From Phycisphaeraceae bacterium (GTDB lineage: Bacteria; Planctomycetota; Phycisphaerae; Phycisphaerales; Phycisphaeraceae): a stretch of 64,000 bases of DNA. Of this stretch, positions 25,380 through 33,655 are shown in pieces. A program made the translations under genes and the position numbers. Every line of letters begins with the position of its first letter. The stretch's first letter is position 1. A model generated the notes under the pieces. That model saw nothing but the letters and a program-made list of their open reading frames with translations. It was not told the origin of the DNA and searched no databases. The stretch covers positions 1 through 64,000 of the forward strand of contig JAFIFY010000073.1 of NCBI GenBank assembly GCA_020831765.1, written 5' to 3'.

Positions 25380-27287
25380 ATGACCGCAACGTACAGCGCC
25401 AAAGACATCACCGTACTGGAAGGATTGGAACCGGTACGCAAGCGGCCGGGCATGTATATCGGCGGCGTGGGGCCGGCGGGGCTGCATCATCTGGTGTGGG
25501 AGATCGTCGATAACTGTGTGGACGAGGCGATGAACGGCCACGCGGGCGAGATCAGTGTCACGATGCACGCTGATGGCACCTCGATCACCGTCAGTGACAA
25601 TGGGCGCGGCATTCCGGTGGACATGCACCCGGTCCATCGCAAGCCGGCGCTGGAAATCATCCTCTGCACACTGCACGCCGGCGGGAAGTTCGAGCACAAC
25701 AATTATAAAACGGCCGGCGGTCTGCACGGGGTGGGCGCCAGCGTCGTCAACGCGCTTTCGGCCAAGCTCACGGCCACGGTCAAGCGCGATGGCCAGCGCT
25801 TCGAGCAGAGCTTCGAGGCCGGCAAGCCGGTGGGCAAGCTCAAGAAGCTCGGGCCGGCGCGCGGATCGGGCACGACGATCTATTTCCATCCCGATCCGAC
25901 CATCTTCCCTTCGATCGAATTCAACAGCGAACTGATCCGCCAGCGCCTGGAGGTGATCAGCTATCTGCATCGCGGCGTCAAGGTCAGCTATGAGGATCAG
26001 GTCGCCGGACAGTCGTTCACCTTCAAGCACGAGCGGGGATTGCTGGATTTTCTGGGCAAGCTCACCGCCGAGCGCAAGTCGCGGACCGTTCACGAGCAGG
26101 CGTTCTCGCTCAGTCGCGATAACGGCGGCCGATTGGAAGTCGCGCTGCAATGGACCGAGGCGACCGATGAATGTGTGCGCAGCTATGTCAATGGCATTCC
26201 GACCGGCTCCGGCGGCACGCATGAGAACGGGCTGCGCGGCGGTATCTCCAAGGCGATCCGCAACTACATCGAAACGCACAAACTCCAGCCCAAGGGCGTG
26301 ACGATCGGCCTGGATGACATCCGCGAGGGGCTGGTGGCGATCATCAGCATCTTCATCGCCGATCCGCAGTTTCAGGGTCAGACCAAGGACCGGCTGAACA
26401 ACCCCGAAGCGCAGAACAGCGTGGATGCGGCCATTCGCCAGGGGCTGGAGCACTGGTTGAATCACAACCGCAGCATGGCCGAGGCCATCGTGGCCCGCAT
26501 CATCCTCTCGGCCAGGGCCAGGGCCGCCAGCCGCGCCGCGGCCAGTGAGATCACCCGCAAGACCGCCACCACCGGGAGGCTCAATCTGCCGGGCAAGCTG
26601 GCCGATTGCTCGAGCCGAAGGTCGGATGAAACCGAGCTGTTCATTGTCGAGGGCGATTCGGCCGGCGGAAGCGCCAAACAGGGTCGTGATCGCACGCGAC
26701 AGGCGATTCTTCCCCTGCGCGGCAAGGTGCTCAACACCGAGCAGGCCTCGATGGCCAAGGTGCTGGATAACCGCGAGCTGTCGGACATCATCCAGGCGCT
26801 GGGATGCGGCATCGGGCCCAAGCTGAATCTTGATGGCCTTCGTTACGGCAAGGTGATCCTGCTGATGGACGCCGATTCAGACGGCCATCACATCGCGACG
26901 CTGCTGCTGACGTTCTTCTACCGGCACATGCGGGAATTGATCGCGGCGGGCAAGGTGTATCTGGCCCAGCCGCCGCTTTACCGCATCGAGATCGGCAAAC
27001 AGACGTTCTGGGCGGCGGACGATACCGATCGCGACCGCATCTTCAAGCAGCACCTCAAGGGCAATCAGAGGCCGGAAGTGACCCGCTTCAAGGGGCTGGG
27101 CGAGATGATGGCCAGGACGCTGTGGGATACGACGCTCAACCCGGCGACGCGGCGATTGATTCGCGTGGATATCTCCGACGGTCTGGCCTCGGACCGAATC
27201 ATCAACGAGCTGATGGGCAAGGATGCTTCAGCGCGATTCACGTTCATCATGGAGCGTGCCGAAGAAGCCCAGGAACTGGATCTTTAG
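25380..27287 (+). CDS. type II DNA topoisomerase subunit B (GyrB/ParE family)
   Basis: 635 residues. ATP-binding GHKL domain: GLEPVRKRPGMYIGG, EIVDNCVDEAMNGH with the catalytic Glu and Asn, SDNGRGIPVD, and the lid GGLHGVGASVVNALS. A transducer domain follows, then the Toprim domain with FIVEGDSAGGSAKQGRDR and the metal-binding DADSDGHHI, and the tail FKGLGEMMARTLWDTT. The protein relaxes or introduces supercoils together with an A subunit, which is not adjacent. The short length without the extra GyrB insert suits either a Gram-positive-like GyrB or ParE; I cannot decide. Cytoplasmic. Confidence 0.95.
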   Translation: MTATYSAKDITVLEGLEPVRKRPGMYIGGVGPAGLHHLVWEIVDNCVDEAMNGHAGEISVTMHADGTSITVSDNGRGIPVDMHPVHRKPALEIILCTLHAGGKFEHNNYKTAGGLHGVGASVVNALSAKLTATVKRDGQRFEQSFEAGKPVGKLKKLGPARGSGTTIYFHPDPTIFPSIEFNSELIRQRLEVISYLHRGVKVSYEDQVAGQSFTFKHERGLLDFLGKLTAERKSRTVHEQAFSLSRDNGGRLEVALQWTEATDECVRSYVNGIPTGSGGTHENGLRGGISKAIRNYIETHKLQPKGVTIGLDDIREGLVAIISIFIADPQFQGQTKDRLNNPEAQNSVDAAIRQGLEHWLNHNRSMAEAIVARIILSARARAASRAAASEITRKTATTGRLNLPGKLADCSSRRSDETELFIVEGDSAGGSAKQGRDRTRQAILPLRGKVLNTEQASMAKVLDNRELSDIIQALGCGIGPKLNLDGLRYGKVILLMDADSDGHHIATLLLTFFYRHMRELIAAGKVYLAQPPLYRIEIGKQTFWAADDTDRDRIFKQHLKGNQRPEVTRFKGLGEMMARTLWDTTLNPATRRLIRVDISDGLASDRIINELMGKDASARFTFIMERAEEAQELDL

Positions 27288-27350
27288 TCCCCTCGAGTGA
27301 AAGGATCGGCCGCGGTTCGGCCGCGCCGGAGGGATGGGAGTCCGCTTGCC

Positions 27351-28268
27351 ATGTCGATGCCGACCTCCAGATCGCCGGATACCCAAGCCGATCCGACCTC
27401 CGGGCGCGATTCGGGCGAACCCTATGCCGTGGAATGCCGGGGGGTAACGGTTCAGCGTGGGGCGAGGCGGATTCTTGATGATGTCAGTGTGAAGCTCCAA
27501 GCGGGTCGGTGTCATGTGCTGCTGGGGCCCAACGGGTGCGGCAAGACGACATTGGCCGGGGTCATCACAGGCGCGGTGCCGACCATGGCCGGCATGGTTG
27601 GCGTGCTGGGCCACGTGATCGGGCAATGTGATATCCGGGCGCTTCGTCGATCCATCGCCGTGGTCAACAGTGTGGTCTCCAGCGAGGGGCATCACCCATC
27701 CAACGCCGCGGTGGATGGTTCGTTGTCCGCGCGGCGTGTGGTGTGGACCGGTTTCTTCGGCACGGTGGGGCTCTACGACCGCCCGGATGCCGAGCAATGC
27801 GAGCTTGCCGACCGGCTGCTGGAAAGCATGGGCATGCTCGAACGTGCTGGGCAGGTGTTCCAGACGCTGAGCAGTGGCGAGCAGCGTCGCGTGGCGATGG
27901 CCCGCGCCCTGGCCTGTCGGCCGAGGCTGCTGATCCTCGATGAACCGACCACCGGCCTGGATCCCTCGGCGAGGGAGCAGTTGCTGGCAGCGCTGGCCAC
28001 GGTGCTGAATTGGCCCGATCCACCGACGGTGCTGATGATCACGCACCATGTCGAGGAGATCCCCCGCGCCGCTGCTCAGGTCATATTGATGAAGGACGGG
28101 CGCATCATCGATGCCGGCGAGCCGAGCCGATGCATGACGCCGGAACAATTGACCCGGTTGTTCGATTGCCGGATGTATGTTCGGCGCGTCTCGGGGCGAT
28201 GGTGGCTGGAGGTTCTTCCGGAGGCCGGGCTTGATTGGATTCGCCCACTTGAGACCGGGCGCGGCTGA
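27351..28268 (+). CDS. stand-alone ABC transporter ATPase
   Basis: 305 residues from ATG 27351 (a GTG at 27297 is an alternative start). One nucleotide-binding domain: Walker A GPNGCGKTT, signature LSSGEQRRVAMARAL, Walker B LLILDEPTTGLD, and the switch His in MITHHVEEIP. The N-terminal 27 residues are Pro/Ser-rich. No permease gene is adjacent. The arrangement resembles the ModF/YlmA group of lone ATPases that may act on non-transport targets or pair with permeases elsewhere. It follows the topoisomerase gene by 63 bases. Function uncertain beyond ATP hydrolysis. Confidence 0.88.
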   Translation: MSMPTSRSPDTQADPTSGRDSGEPYAVECRGVTVQRGARRILDDVSVKLQAGRCHVLLGPNGCGKTTLAGVITGAVPTMAGMVGVLGHVIGQCDIRALRRSIAVVNSVVSSEGHHPSNAAVDGSLSARRVVWTGFFGTVGLYDRPDAEQCELADRLLESMGMLERAGQVFQTLSSGEQRRVAMARALACRPRLLILDEPTTGLDPSAREQLLAALATVLNWPDPPTVLMITHHVEEIPRAAAQVILMKDGRIIDAGEPSRCMTPEQLTRLFDCRMYVRRVSGRWWLEVLPEAGLDWIRPLETGRG

Positions 28269-28326
28269 CCGGCGATGAACAATCGCAGAGTTACCGACTG
28301 TTTCGCGCCAGGGATGATGCGCGGCG

Positions 28327-28392
28327 TTCCCGGAATTCCGTCAGGGGGTTCCGCGGGCGGGGTTACTTCCGGGGGCGGGTTCCGGGGGTGGG
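28327..28392 (+). repeat. G-rich short repeat, copy B
   Basis: Units TTCCGTCAGGGGG, TTCCGCGGGCGGGG, TTACTTCCGGGGGCGGG and TTCCGGGGGTGGG in a row. Bases 28357-28379 match 18138-18160 exactly in reverse complement. It lies just before the ATG at 28404, so it falls in the leader of the sigma-like gene, or its N-terminus if an upstream start is used. Confidence 0.8.
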
Positions 28393-28403
28393 TGGATGTT
28401 GAC

Positions 28404-29882
28404 ATGGCCAAGGCGAAAGAAACAGGTGGATTCAATTACAGCGAACTGGCATCGCTGGTGGCGCAGGCTCGTCTGATTCCTCTGGCCAAGCGATCGGATC
28501 AGGTTCGTCATGCTGAGGCGTTGCATGATGAGCTGGAGGCGGGCCGCGCTTATCCCTTCGATTATGTTTATTACCGGTTGACGGGCCATCGCGCGGATCG
28601 CGGTTCGGATGTGGTGATGATGGCGTGTGATCTGTTGGCGGCGGACCTTCGGCAGTTCATCGATCGGCTCAGCCGGGTGGGCGGAATCGCTCCGGGTCCG
28701 GAAGAGCGGGTGCTGATGCTTGATCAGGTCGCTTCGCGTCTGGGCATCAGCACGCGAACGGTGCGTCGATGGCGTCAGCGGGGCTTGCGCTGGCGATGGT
28801 CGCGCCTGCCCGGCGAGTCCGGCAAGCGTCTGACATTCACCGAATCGGCATTGGCGGCTTTCTCAAGGGAGCATGCCCAGGAGTTGAACCGGGCGCGTGA
28901 TTTCTCGCGCACCGATGAAGCGGCACGCCGGCACATCATCGAGCGGGCCATCCAGCTGGCCCGATGGGGGGGCATCCCGCGCCAGCGCATCGCGGCGCAT
29001 CTGGCCAGGAAGACCGGACGCGCCGTCGAGACCATCCGGCAGATTCTGGTCCGCCACGATCGCGAGCATCCGGGCGAGGCGATTTTCAAGACCGATCGCC
29101 GGCCGCTGGCGGCCCATCAGCATGGGGTGATCGAGCGGGCATGGCGGAGGGGCCTGCCCATCGCGCGGATCGCCCGTCACTTCGCCAAGACCCGGATGAG
29201 CATCTATCGCATCATTCGCGAGCAGCGTGCCCGGCGGCTGGCGGCCATGACGATCCGGTGGGTGGATTCGCCGCTGTACCGACTGGCCGATGCGAGGCAG
29301 TCGCTGGCCATCACGCTCGATGAGGCCGTCGGCGAGCCGGCGGAGCCGGGGCTGGAAGCGGCGTTGCTCCCCGAGCCGGTGGCTGAGCGGGTTTGCCGCT
29401 TTACCCTTAATGATGATCGGGCCAAGCGGGTCAGCCTCTATCGCCACCTGCTGCTCCGCGATGCCGGCAAGGCGATCGCCCGGCTGCCGCGCCACAATCC
29501 ACCGGCCGGCGCGCTGGATCGCATCGAGCGCGATCTGGCCTTGGCCTCGCGGCTTGCCGATGCGCTTCTGATCGGCCATCTTCCCCTATTGGCGAGACTT
29601 ACGCATCGCCAGCTTTCGATCACGCACCAGGGGCAGGTGGCCCGGGGGATGTTCATCGAGGCGCTGGGACTGGGCTTGGAGGTGATGCGGGAAGTTCTGG
29701 AGCCTCTGGATGTGGGCAGGATCGCATCGGTGGAAGACCGGCTTTCGTGGGTGGTTATGCGCCATTTTGCGGCGCATCTGGTGCCCGGGCGTGCGGCTCG
29801 TCGGGATGTGGAGAGCATGACCGAGCGATTACTTGAGCAGTTGCCGGACTGGCCCGAGGGGTCGGGCATGGCGAATCGCTGA
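28404..29882 (+). CDS. triple helix-turn-helix protein with sigma-70 region-2-like tail
   Basis: 492 residues from ATG 28404; a longer frame upstream would translate the G-rich repeat. Residues 1-100 are a helical domain opening with NYSELASLVAQARLIPLAKR. Three HTH units follow: MLDQVASRLGISTRTVRRWRQ near 120 (MerR-like), an IPRQRIAAHLARKTGRAVETI unit near 200, and GLPIARIARHFAKTRMSIYRI near 255. The last 110 residues line up with sigma-70 region 2: EALGLGLEVMREVLEPLD matches the EGN..LMRAVEKFD segment and LSWVVMRHFAAHL the TWAIMKNFARSI segment. Regions 3 and 4 are absent. Planctomycetes have longer sigma factors with the same front part; this may be a truncated paralogue, perhaps an anti- or co-regulator (inference). 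Confidence 0.72.
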   Translation: MAKAKETGGFNYSELASLVAQARLIPLAKRSDQVRHAEALHDELEAGRAYPFDYVYYRLTGHRADRGSDVVMMACDLLAADLRQFIDRLSRVGGIAPGPEERVLMLDQVASRLGISTRTVRRWRQRGLRWRWSRLPGESGKRLTFTESALAAFSREHAQELNRARDFSRTDEAARRHIIERAIQLARWGGIPRQRIAAHLARKTGRAVETIRQILVRHDREHPGEAIFKTDRRPLAAHQHGVIERAWRRGLPIARIARHFAKTRMSIYRIIREQRARRLAAMTIRWVDSPLYRLADARQSLAITLDEAVGEPAEPGLEAALLPEPVAERVCRFTLNDDRAKRVSLYRHLLLRDAGKAIARLPRHNPPAGALDRIERDLALASRLADALLIGHLPLLARLTHRQLSITHQGQVARGMFIEALGLGLEVMREVLEPLDVGRIASVEDRLSWVVMRHFAAHLVPGRAARRDVESMTERLLEQLPDWPEGSGMANR

Positions 29883-30065
29883 GCGTCGCGACCGGGGGCT
29901 TGGCGGCAACGCCGTGGGTTGGACGAGAGGAATTGACGCTCTTTTTGAGGCCGCCAGCCTTGATTCACCTGCGCCCGGAAGGGGGCGAGCCAGCGGTGGG
30001 GCGATGCGGGTACCGGGTTGGCGCGGCGGGACGGCTTCGGGTATGATCGGGAGGAAGGCAGTGCT

Positions 30066-30094
30066 TTGCCTTCGGTTGTTGCTTGAGTTACACT
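30066..30094 (+). promoter_or_regulatory. predicted promoter of rpsB-tsf
   Basis: A -35 box TTGCCT (30066-30071), a 17-base spacer and a -10 box TACACT (30089-30094) match the sigma-70 pattern at 4 of 6 and 4 of 6 bases. Transcription would start near 30101, leaving a leader of about 175 bases. Confidence 0.55.
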
Positions 30095-30100
30095 GATCGA

Positions 30101-30276
30101 CTCGGCAGAAAGGGCAACTTTCTGTCCCGTTTCTTTTTTGTAGGGAAGTGGCCAGGGCCGTTTCCGACGTGCGAGCGAGCGAAAGCTTCGCCGGGAGTTG
30201 AATCCCGAGGTTCGCTGCATGCTGTATCCATCGAAGCTTGCCGCGCAGTGGCATGCGCTAGTTCAAGGAGCCTGAC
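30101..30276 (+). promoter_or_regulatory. structured leader of rpsB
   Basis: The leader holds hairpins: CAGAAAG with CTTTCTG (about 30106-30124) followed by a T-rich run; GCGAA with TTCGC; and CGGGA (30192-30196) with TCCCG (30203-30207). Ribosomal protein S2 controls its own leader in several bacterial groups; whether this leader does so is not known. The rpsB ribosome-binding site AAGGAG is at about 30266-30271. Confidence 0.45.
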
Positions 30277-31131
30277 ATGGCATCGCTGGTTAATGATCTG
30301 ATCGAGGCGGGGATTCATTTTGGTCATCGCTCGACCAACTGGAATCCGAAAATGGGTCCGTACATTTTCGGCAAGCGGAACAGGATTCACATTATCAATG
30401 TGCAGGAGACGATCAAAGGGCTCCTGTTGGCGCGCAAGTTCGTGGCCAAGGTGGTGGCCGGCGGCAAGGATGTGCTCTTTGTCGGCACCAAGCGCCAGGC
30501 TCGGGCGTGCATCGAACAGCACGTCGGCGCGACCGGCATGCCCTACGTCACCGAACGCTGGCTCGGCGGCACGCTGACCAACTTCCGCACCATCCGCGAT
30601 CGACTCAAGCGGCTGGAAGAGCTCGAGAAGCTCGAAGAGACCGGCGAGATCAACAGCTATTCGAAGAAGATGGAAAGCCAGTTGCAGCGGGAGAAATCCA
30701 AGATTCTGCGCAACCTCGGCGGCATCCGCACGATGAACACGCTGCCCGGTGCGATGGTGGTGGTCGATGTGCGTCGCGAGATGAACGCGTTGCGCGAGGC
30801 GCGTAAGCTGGGCATCCCGACGGTGTGCCTGATCGACACCGACAGTGATCCGGACATGGCCGACATTCCGATCCCCGGCAACGATGATGCGATGCGGGCG
30901 ATCGAGGTGGTCATTCAGAGTCTTTGCGCGGCGGTGATGGAAGGCAAGAGCGGTCGCCAGGCGGCGCGTGAAGGCGCTGGCGAGGATGAATCGCGCGGTG
31001 AGGCCGCGCCGCGTCGCCGCAGCCGCGCACGCTTCCGCGCTGATGATGCCGCGCCGGCCGCCGAATCGGCCGAAACCGCCGCCGAAGCGCCAAGCGAGCA
31101 GGTATCAAGCTCCGCGCCGATCCAGGATTGA
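30277..31131 (+). CDS. rpsB: 30S ribosomal protein S2
   Basis: 284 residues. It binds the head-body junction of the small subunit and helps recruit S1. The family motifs are clear: MASLVNDLIEAGIHFGH, WNPKMGPYIFGKRNRIHIIN, FVGTKRQA, ERWLGGTLTNFRTI and the C-terminal IPIPGNDDAMRAIE. The last 55 residues form an Ala/Arg/Glu-rich tail beyond the usual end, a common variable extension. The ATG has AAGGAG 6 bases upstream. It is followed by tsf as in most bacteria, but the gap of 277 bases is unusually long and contains G-rich repeats. Confidence 0.97.
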   Translation: MASLVNDLIEAGIHFGHRSTNWNPKMGPYIFGKRNRIHIINVQETIKGLLLARKFVAKVVAGGKDVLFVGTKRQARACIEQHVGATGMPYVTERWLGGTLTNFRTIRDRLKRLEELEKLEETGEINSYSKKMESQLQREKSKILRNLGGIRTMNTLPGAMVVVDVRREMNALREARKLGIPTVCLIDTDSDPDMADIPIPGNDDAMRAIEVVIQSLCAAVMEGKSGRQAAREGAGEDESRGEAAPRRRSRARFRADDAAPAAESAETAAEAPSEQVSSSAPIQD

Positions 31132-31172
31132 TCCGGCAGCCGGCCGGAGATTGAAGCCCCATGCCGAAGGCT

Positions 31173-31197
31173 GCCCCCGGACCCCGGACCCCGGAAG
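31173..31197 (-). repeat. G-rich repeat, short diverged copy F
   Basis: On the minus strand, CTTCCGGGGTCCGGGGTCCG followed by GGGGC, a variant of the G-run units seen elsewhere in the window, within the rpsB-tsf gap. Confidence 0.45.
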
Positions 31198-31315
31198 ATT
31201 GGGCCACGCCGGACGAGCTGAGGCGCGCCACCGGGCCGGCGATATGGCGGGAAGGGCCGGAGACTGGAGCACTCGTGAGCGGCAACTTCCGGAACCGGTT
31301 TTTGCCAGCGGATTC

Positions 31316-31360
31316 TCAGGGGGTTCCAGGGTGGACTTCAGGGGGTTCCGGGGGGCGGGG
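31316..31360 (+). repeat. G-rich short repeat, copy C
   Basis: TTCTCAGGGGGTTCCAGGG, then a GGACTTCAGGGGG unit and TTCCGGGGGGCGGGG. Four G-runs within 45 bases could form a G-quadruplex in the rpsB-tsf spacer, 50 bases before the tsf start. Confidence 0.65.
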
Positions 31361-31408
31361 CGTCTCTTACCCCATAAGCAATCAGAACCGATATTGGAGA
31401 CTTCATCG

Positions 31409-32224
31409 ATGAGTATCAGCGCGAAGGATGTAATGGCCCTGCGGCAGCGAACGGGGCTGGGCATGATGGAATGCAAGAAGGCGCTCTCGGACACCGACGG
31501 CGACGTTGACGCGGCCATCAAGCTGCTGCGTGAGCAACTGGGCAGCAAGATGCAGGAGCGTTCCGGCCGGGAGGCGATGGAAGGCGCGGTCGCCGCGGCC
31601 CGGCGTGATGGGGCGGTCAGTCTGGTTCAGTTGGTCAGCGAGACGGATTTTGCCGCGCGTAACGATGGCTTCGTCGCCGCGGCGCAGAAGATCGCCGAGT
31701 TGGCGCTGGATGGTCCGGACGGTGAACACACCGAAGGCACCGCCGCCATGAATGACCTGGTCGAGGGTCTACGCATCACCATCAAGGAAAACATCACGCT
31801 TCGCCGCTTCGTGAAGCTTTCAGCGCCCAAGGTTGGCAGTTATGTTCATCACAACCGCAAGCTGGGCGCGATCATCGGCGCTGAGGGCGACCTGAGCGAC
31901 GATCTGCTGATGGGCCTTTGCCAGCATGTCACCGCCGCCGTGCCACCGCTGATGCCCGCGCCCGAGGCGATCGATGCCGACGGCCTGGACCCGGCGAAGG
32001 TCGAGGCCGCCCGTGCCGAGTTCACCCAGGAAGCCGCCGATTCCGGCAAGCCGCCCCAGATCGTCGAGAAGATCGTCGAGGGCAAGCTGAGCAAGTGGAA
32101 GGATGAACGCGTTCTGATGGGCCAGGTCTATGTCCGCGAGCTGGATGCCAGGAAGCCGGTGCGGGATTACATCCCCAAGGGTGCCAGGGTCACCCACATG
32201 CTGCGGTATTCGTTGACCGATTGA
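31409..32224 (+). CDS. tsf: translation elongation factor Ts
   Basis: 271 residues from ATG 31409, with GGAGA 8 bases before it; the open frame that continues upstream is not conserved. EF-Ts exchanges GDP for GTP on EF-Tu. Motifs: the N-terminal UBA-like domain (VMALRQRTGLGMMECKKAL with DVDAAIKLLRE), the TDFVA-like segment SETDFAARNDGF, and the C-terminal VYVRELDARKPVRDYI. Size and domain order are normal. It forms the second gene of the rpsB-tsf unit and is closed by a strong terminator. Confidence 0.97.
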   Translation: MSISAKDVMALRQRTGLGMMECKKALSDTDGDVDAAIKLLREQLGSKMQERSGREAMEGAVAAARRDGAVSLVQLVSETDFAARNDGFVAAAQKIAELALDGPDGEHTEGTAAMNDLVEGLRITIKENITLRRFVKLSAPKVGSYVHHNRKLGAIIGAEGDLSDDLLMGLCQHVTAAVPPLMPAPEAIDADGLDPAKVEAARAEFTQEAADSGKPPQIVEKIVEGKLSKWKDERVLMGQVYVRELDARKPVRDYIPKGARVTHMLRYSLTD

Positions 32225-32261
32225 GCGGGCGTTCCAGGCGCTGGACATTCTGATGAATCGC

Positions 32262-32302
32262 AAAAAGTCCCCGACGCCCAGGCGTGCGGGGACTTTCTTT
32301 CT
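32262..32302 (+). terminator. intrinsic terminator of rpsB-tsf
   Basis: A 10-bp stem AAAGTCCCCG with CGGGGACTTT encloses a smaller ACGCC/GGCGT stem and is followed by CTTTCT. It lies 38 bases after the tsf stop codon. Confidence 0.85.
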
Positions 32303-32385
32303 GGGGCGCTGGCGATGCTTTAGCGCACTTGGCCAGGCCACCGATGAACCATAGGGGTGACCATTCCATCGGCGCGGGATAGGAT

Positions 32386-33495
32386 ATGGGCATGCATGCG
32401 GTTCTGATCGCCGGTGAGACATGGCTGGATCAGGAGTTGGCGCTGTTTCGCCAGCTTGTGATCGGCCTGATCGATGAGATGGTCCGCGTCAGTCAGGTGG
32501 TTCCGCCGCGCTTCCCCGATGATGAACTGGTTTCCTTCAGCCCGCGTTTCGGTTTCGAGGCCGTGGGCCGTTGGGGGTTCAAGCGCCATCGAGTCCACCG
32601 CCTGGCCGAGGCCATCAAGCCGCAGGAACCGGAGCTGATCCATGGTCTGGATGGTGAATCATGGGCCACCGCCGTGGCGCTGAGTTCGAGCCTCGATCTG
32701 CCCCTGGTCCTCTCGATCTTCTCATTCGATGACTTGGCGATGTTGCCAGGCGTGTTGCGAAAGGTTGATTCCGGGCGACTGATTCTGCTGCCGGCCAGTT
32801 CCGGCATCGCCGAAGCCGCGGCCGGTCTCGTGCCCAAAGGGGTCGAGATGCGCACCTGTCTGCCCGGCGTCATGCCCGGACGCGACAGCGAGCAGACTTC
32901 GCGCGGCTCGACGGGCTTCTGTGCGCTGGTCAGCGCCCCGGGCGAGTTCGATTCGAGCTACTCGATGTTTCTCGATGCGGTCGCGTCACTGCTGGCCGAA
33001 GACAGCGAACCGCAGTTCTTCATCGACGGCCCCCCGGCGCAGCAGCACGCCATCTGGCGCAAGGCCAGACGGCTTGATCTCTTGCGCAACATCACCATGA
33101 TCGACACGCAGACCGCCAGGCGTCAGGTTCTGGCCGGGCTCGATGCGCTGTTCCTGCCGCGTGCCAGCGGCCAATGTCGAAGCCTGACGCTGCGAGCCAT
33201 GGCCGGCGCCATGCCCGTGATTGGCATGGAGGACCCGGCCAACGACTTTCTCATCCACGAGGAGACCGCCTGGCTGCTCAAGGAAGGCACCCCCGAAGGC
33301 TGGAAGAAACTCCTGGTGCGCTGGCGCACCCGTCCGGAAGATGCGGCCCAACTGGGCAAACGAGGTCAGGAATGGGTCAACCAGCACGCCCGCCCCTCGA
33401 ACTTCATCCTCGGCAACCTCGAAGCCTACCGCCACCTCACCGGCGAAAGCATCCCCTTCGCCGCGCAGACCAACGCCGAACCCGAAGGGGCCTGA
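32386..33495 (+). CDS. glycosyltransferase, GT4-like (GT-B fold)
   Basis: 369 residues. The N-terminal half is a diverged GT-B domain (VLIAGETWLDQELALFRQLVIGLID, then IHGLDGESWATAVALSSSLDLPLVLS); the C-terminal half carries LDALFLPRASGQCRSLTLRAMAGAMPVIGMEDPANDFL, which occupies the place of the donor-binding E-x7-E region of family GT4, though the usual glutamates are replaced (SLTLRAM). The acceptor and sugar are unknown. With that replacement it may be inactive or bind an unusual donor. No signal peptide; cytoplasmic. It stands alone between the tsf terminator and the AT-richer orphan gene. Confidence 0.75.
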   Translation: MGMHAVLIAGETWLDQELALFRQLVIGLIDEMVRVSQVVPPRFPDDELVSFSPRFGFEAVGRWGFKRHRVHRLAEAIKPQEPELIHGLDGESWATAVALSSSLDLPLVLSIFSFDDLAMLPGVLRKVDSGRLILLPASSGIAEAAAGLVPKGVEMRTCLPGVMPGRDSEQTSRGSTGFCALVSAPGEFDSSYSMFLDAVASLLAEDSEPQFFIDGPPAQQHAIWRKARRLDLLRNITMIDTQTARRQVLAGLDALFLPRASGQCRSLTLRAMAGAMPVIGMEDPANDFLIHEETAWLLKEGTPEGWKKLLVRWRTRPEDAAQLGKRGQEWVNQHARPSNFILGNLEAYRHLTGESIPFAAQTNAEPEGA

Positions 33496-33655
33496 TGTGT
33501 AGCGATGGAGAGGCGCGGGCTTCGCACTGCGGTTCTGCGTCTGGGAGAGGGTTCCTGTCCTTAGGCAACCTTGTTTTGAACTGGACCTTTTGATAATCTC
33601 GACCAATGCGACCGAAATAATGGGGCGATGCACGAGGTCGGGATGTACCAATACA

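Noticed and set aside
25020-26465. 481-codon open frame on the minus strand
   Set aside because: Opposite the topoisomerase ATPase domain; no family resemblance.
33571-33597. Possible promoter TTGTTT / GATAAT before the HEPN-like gene
   Set aside because: The spacer is only 15 bases and the -35 match is poor.
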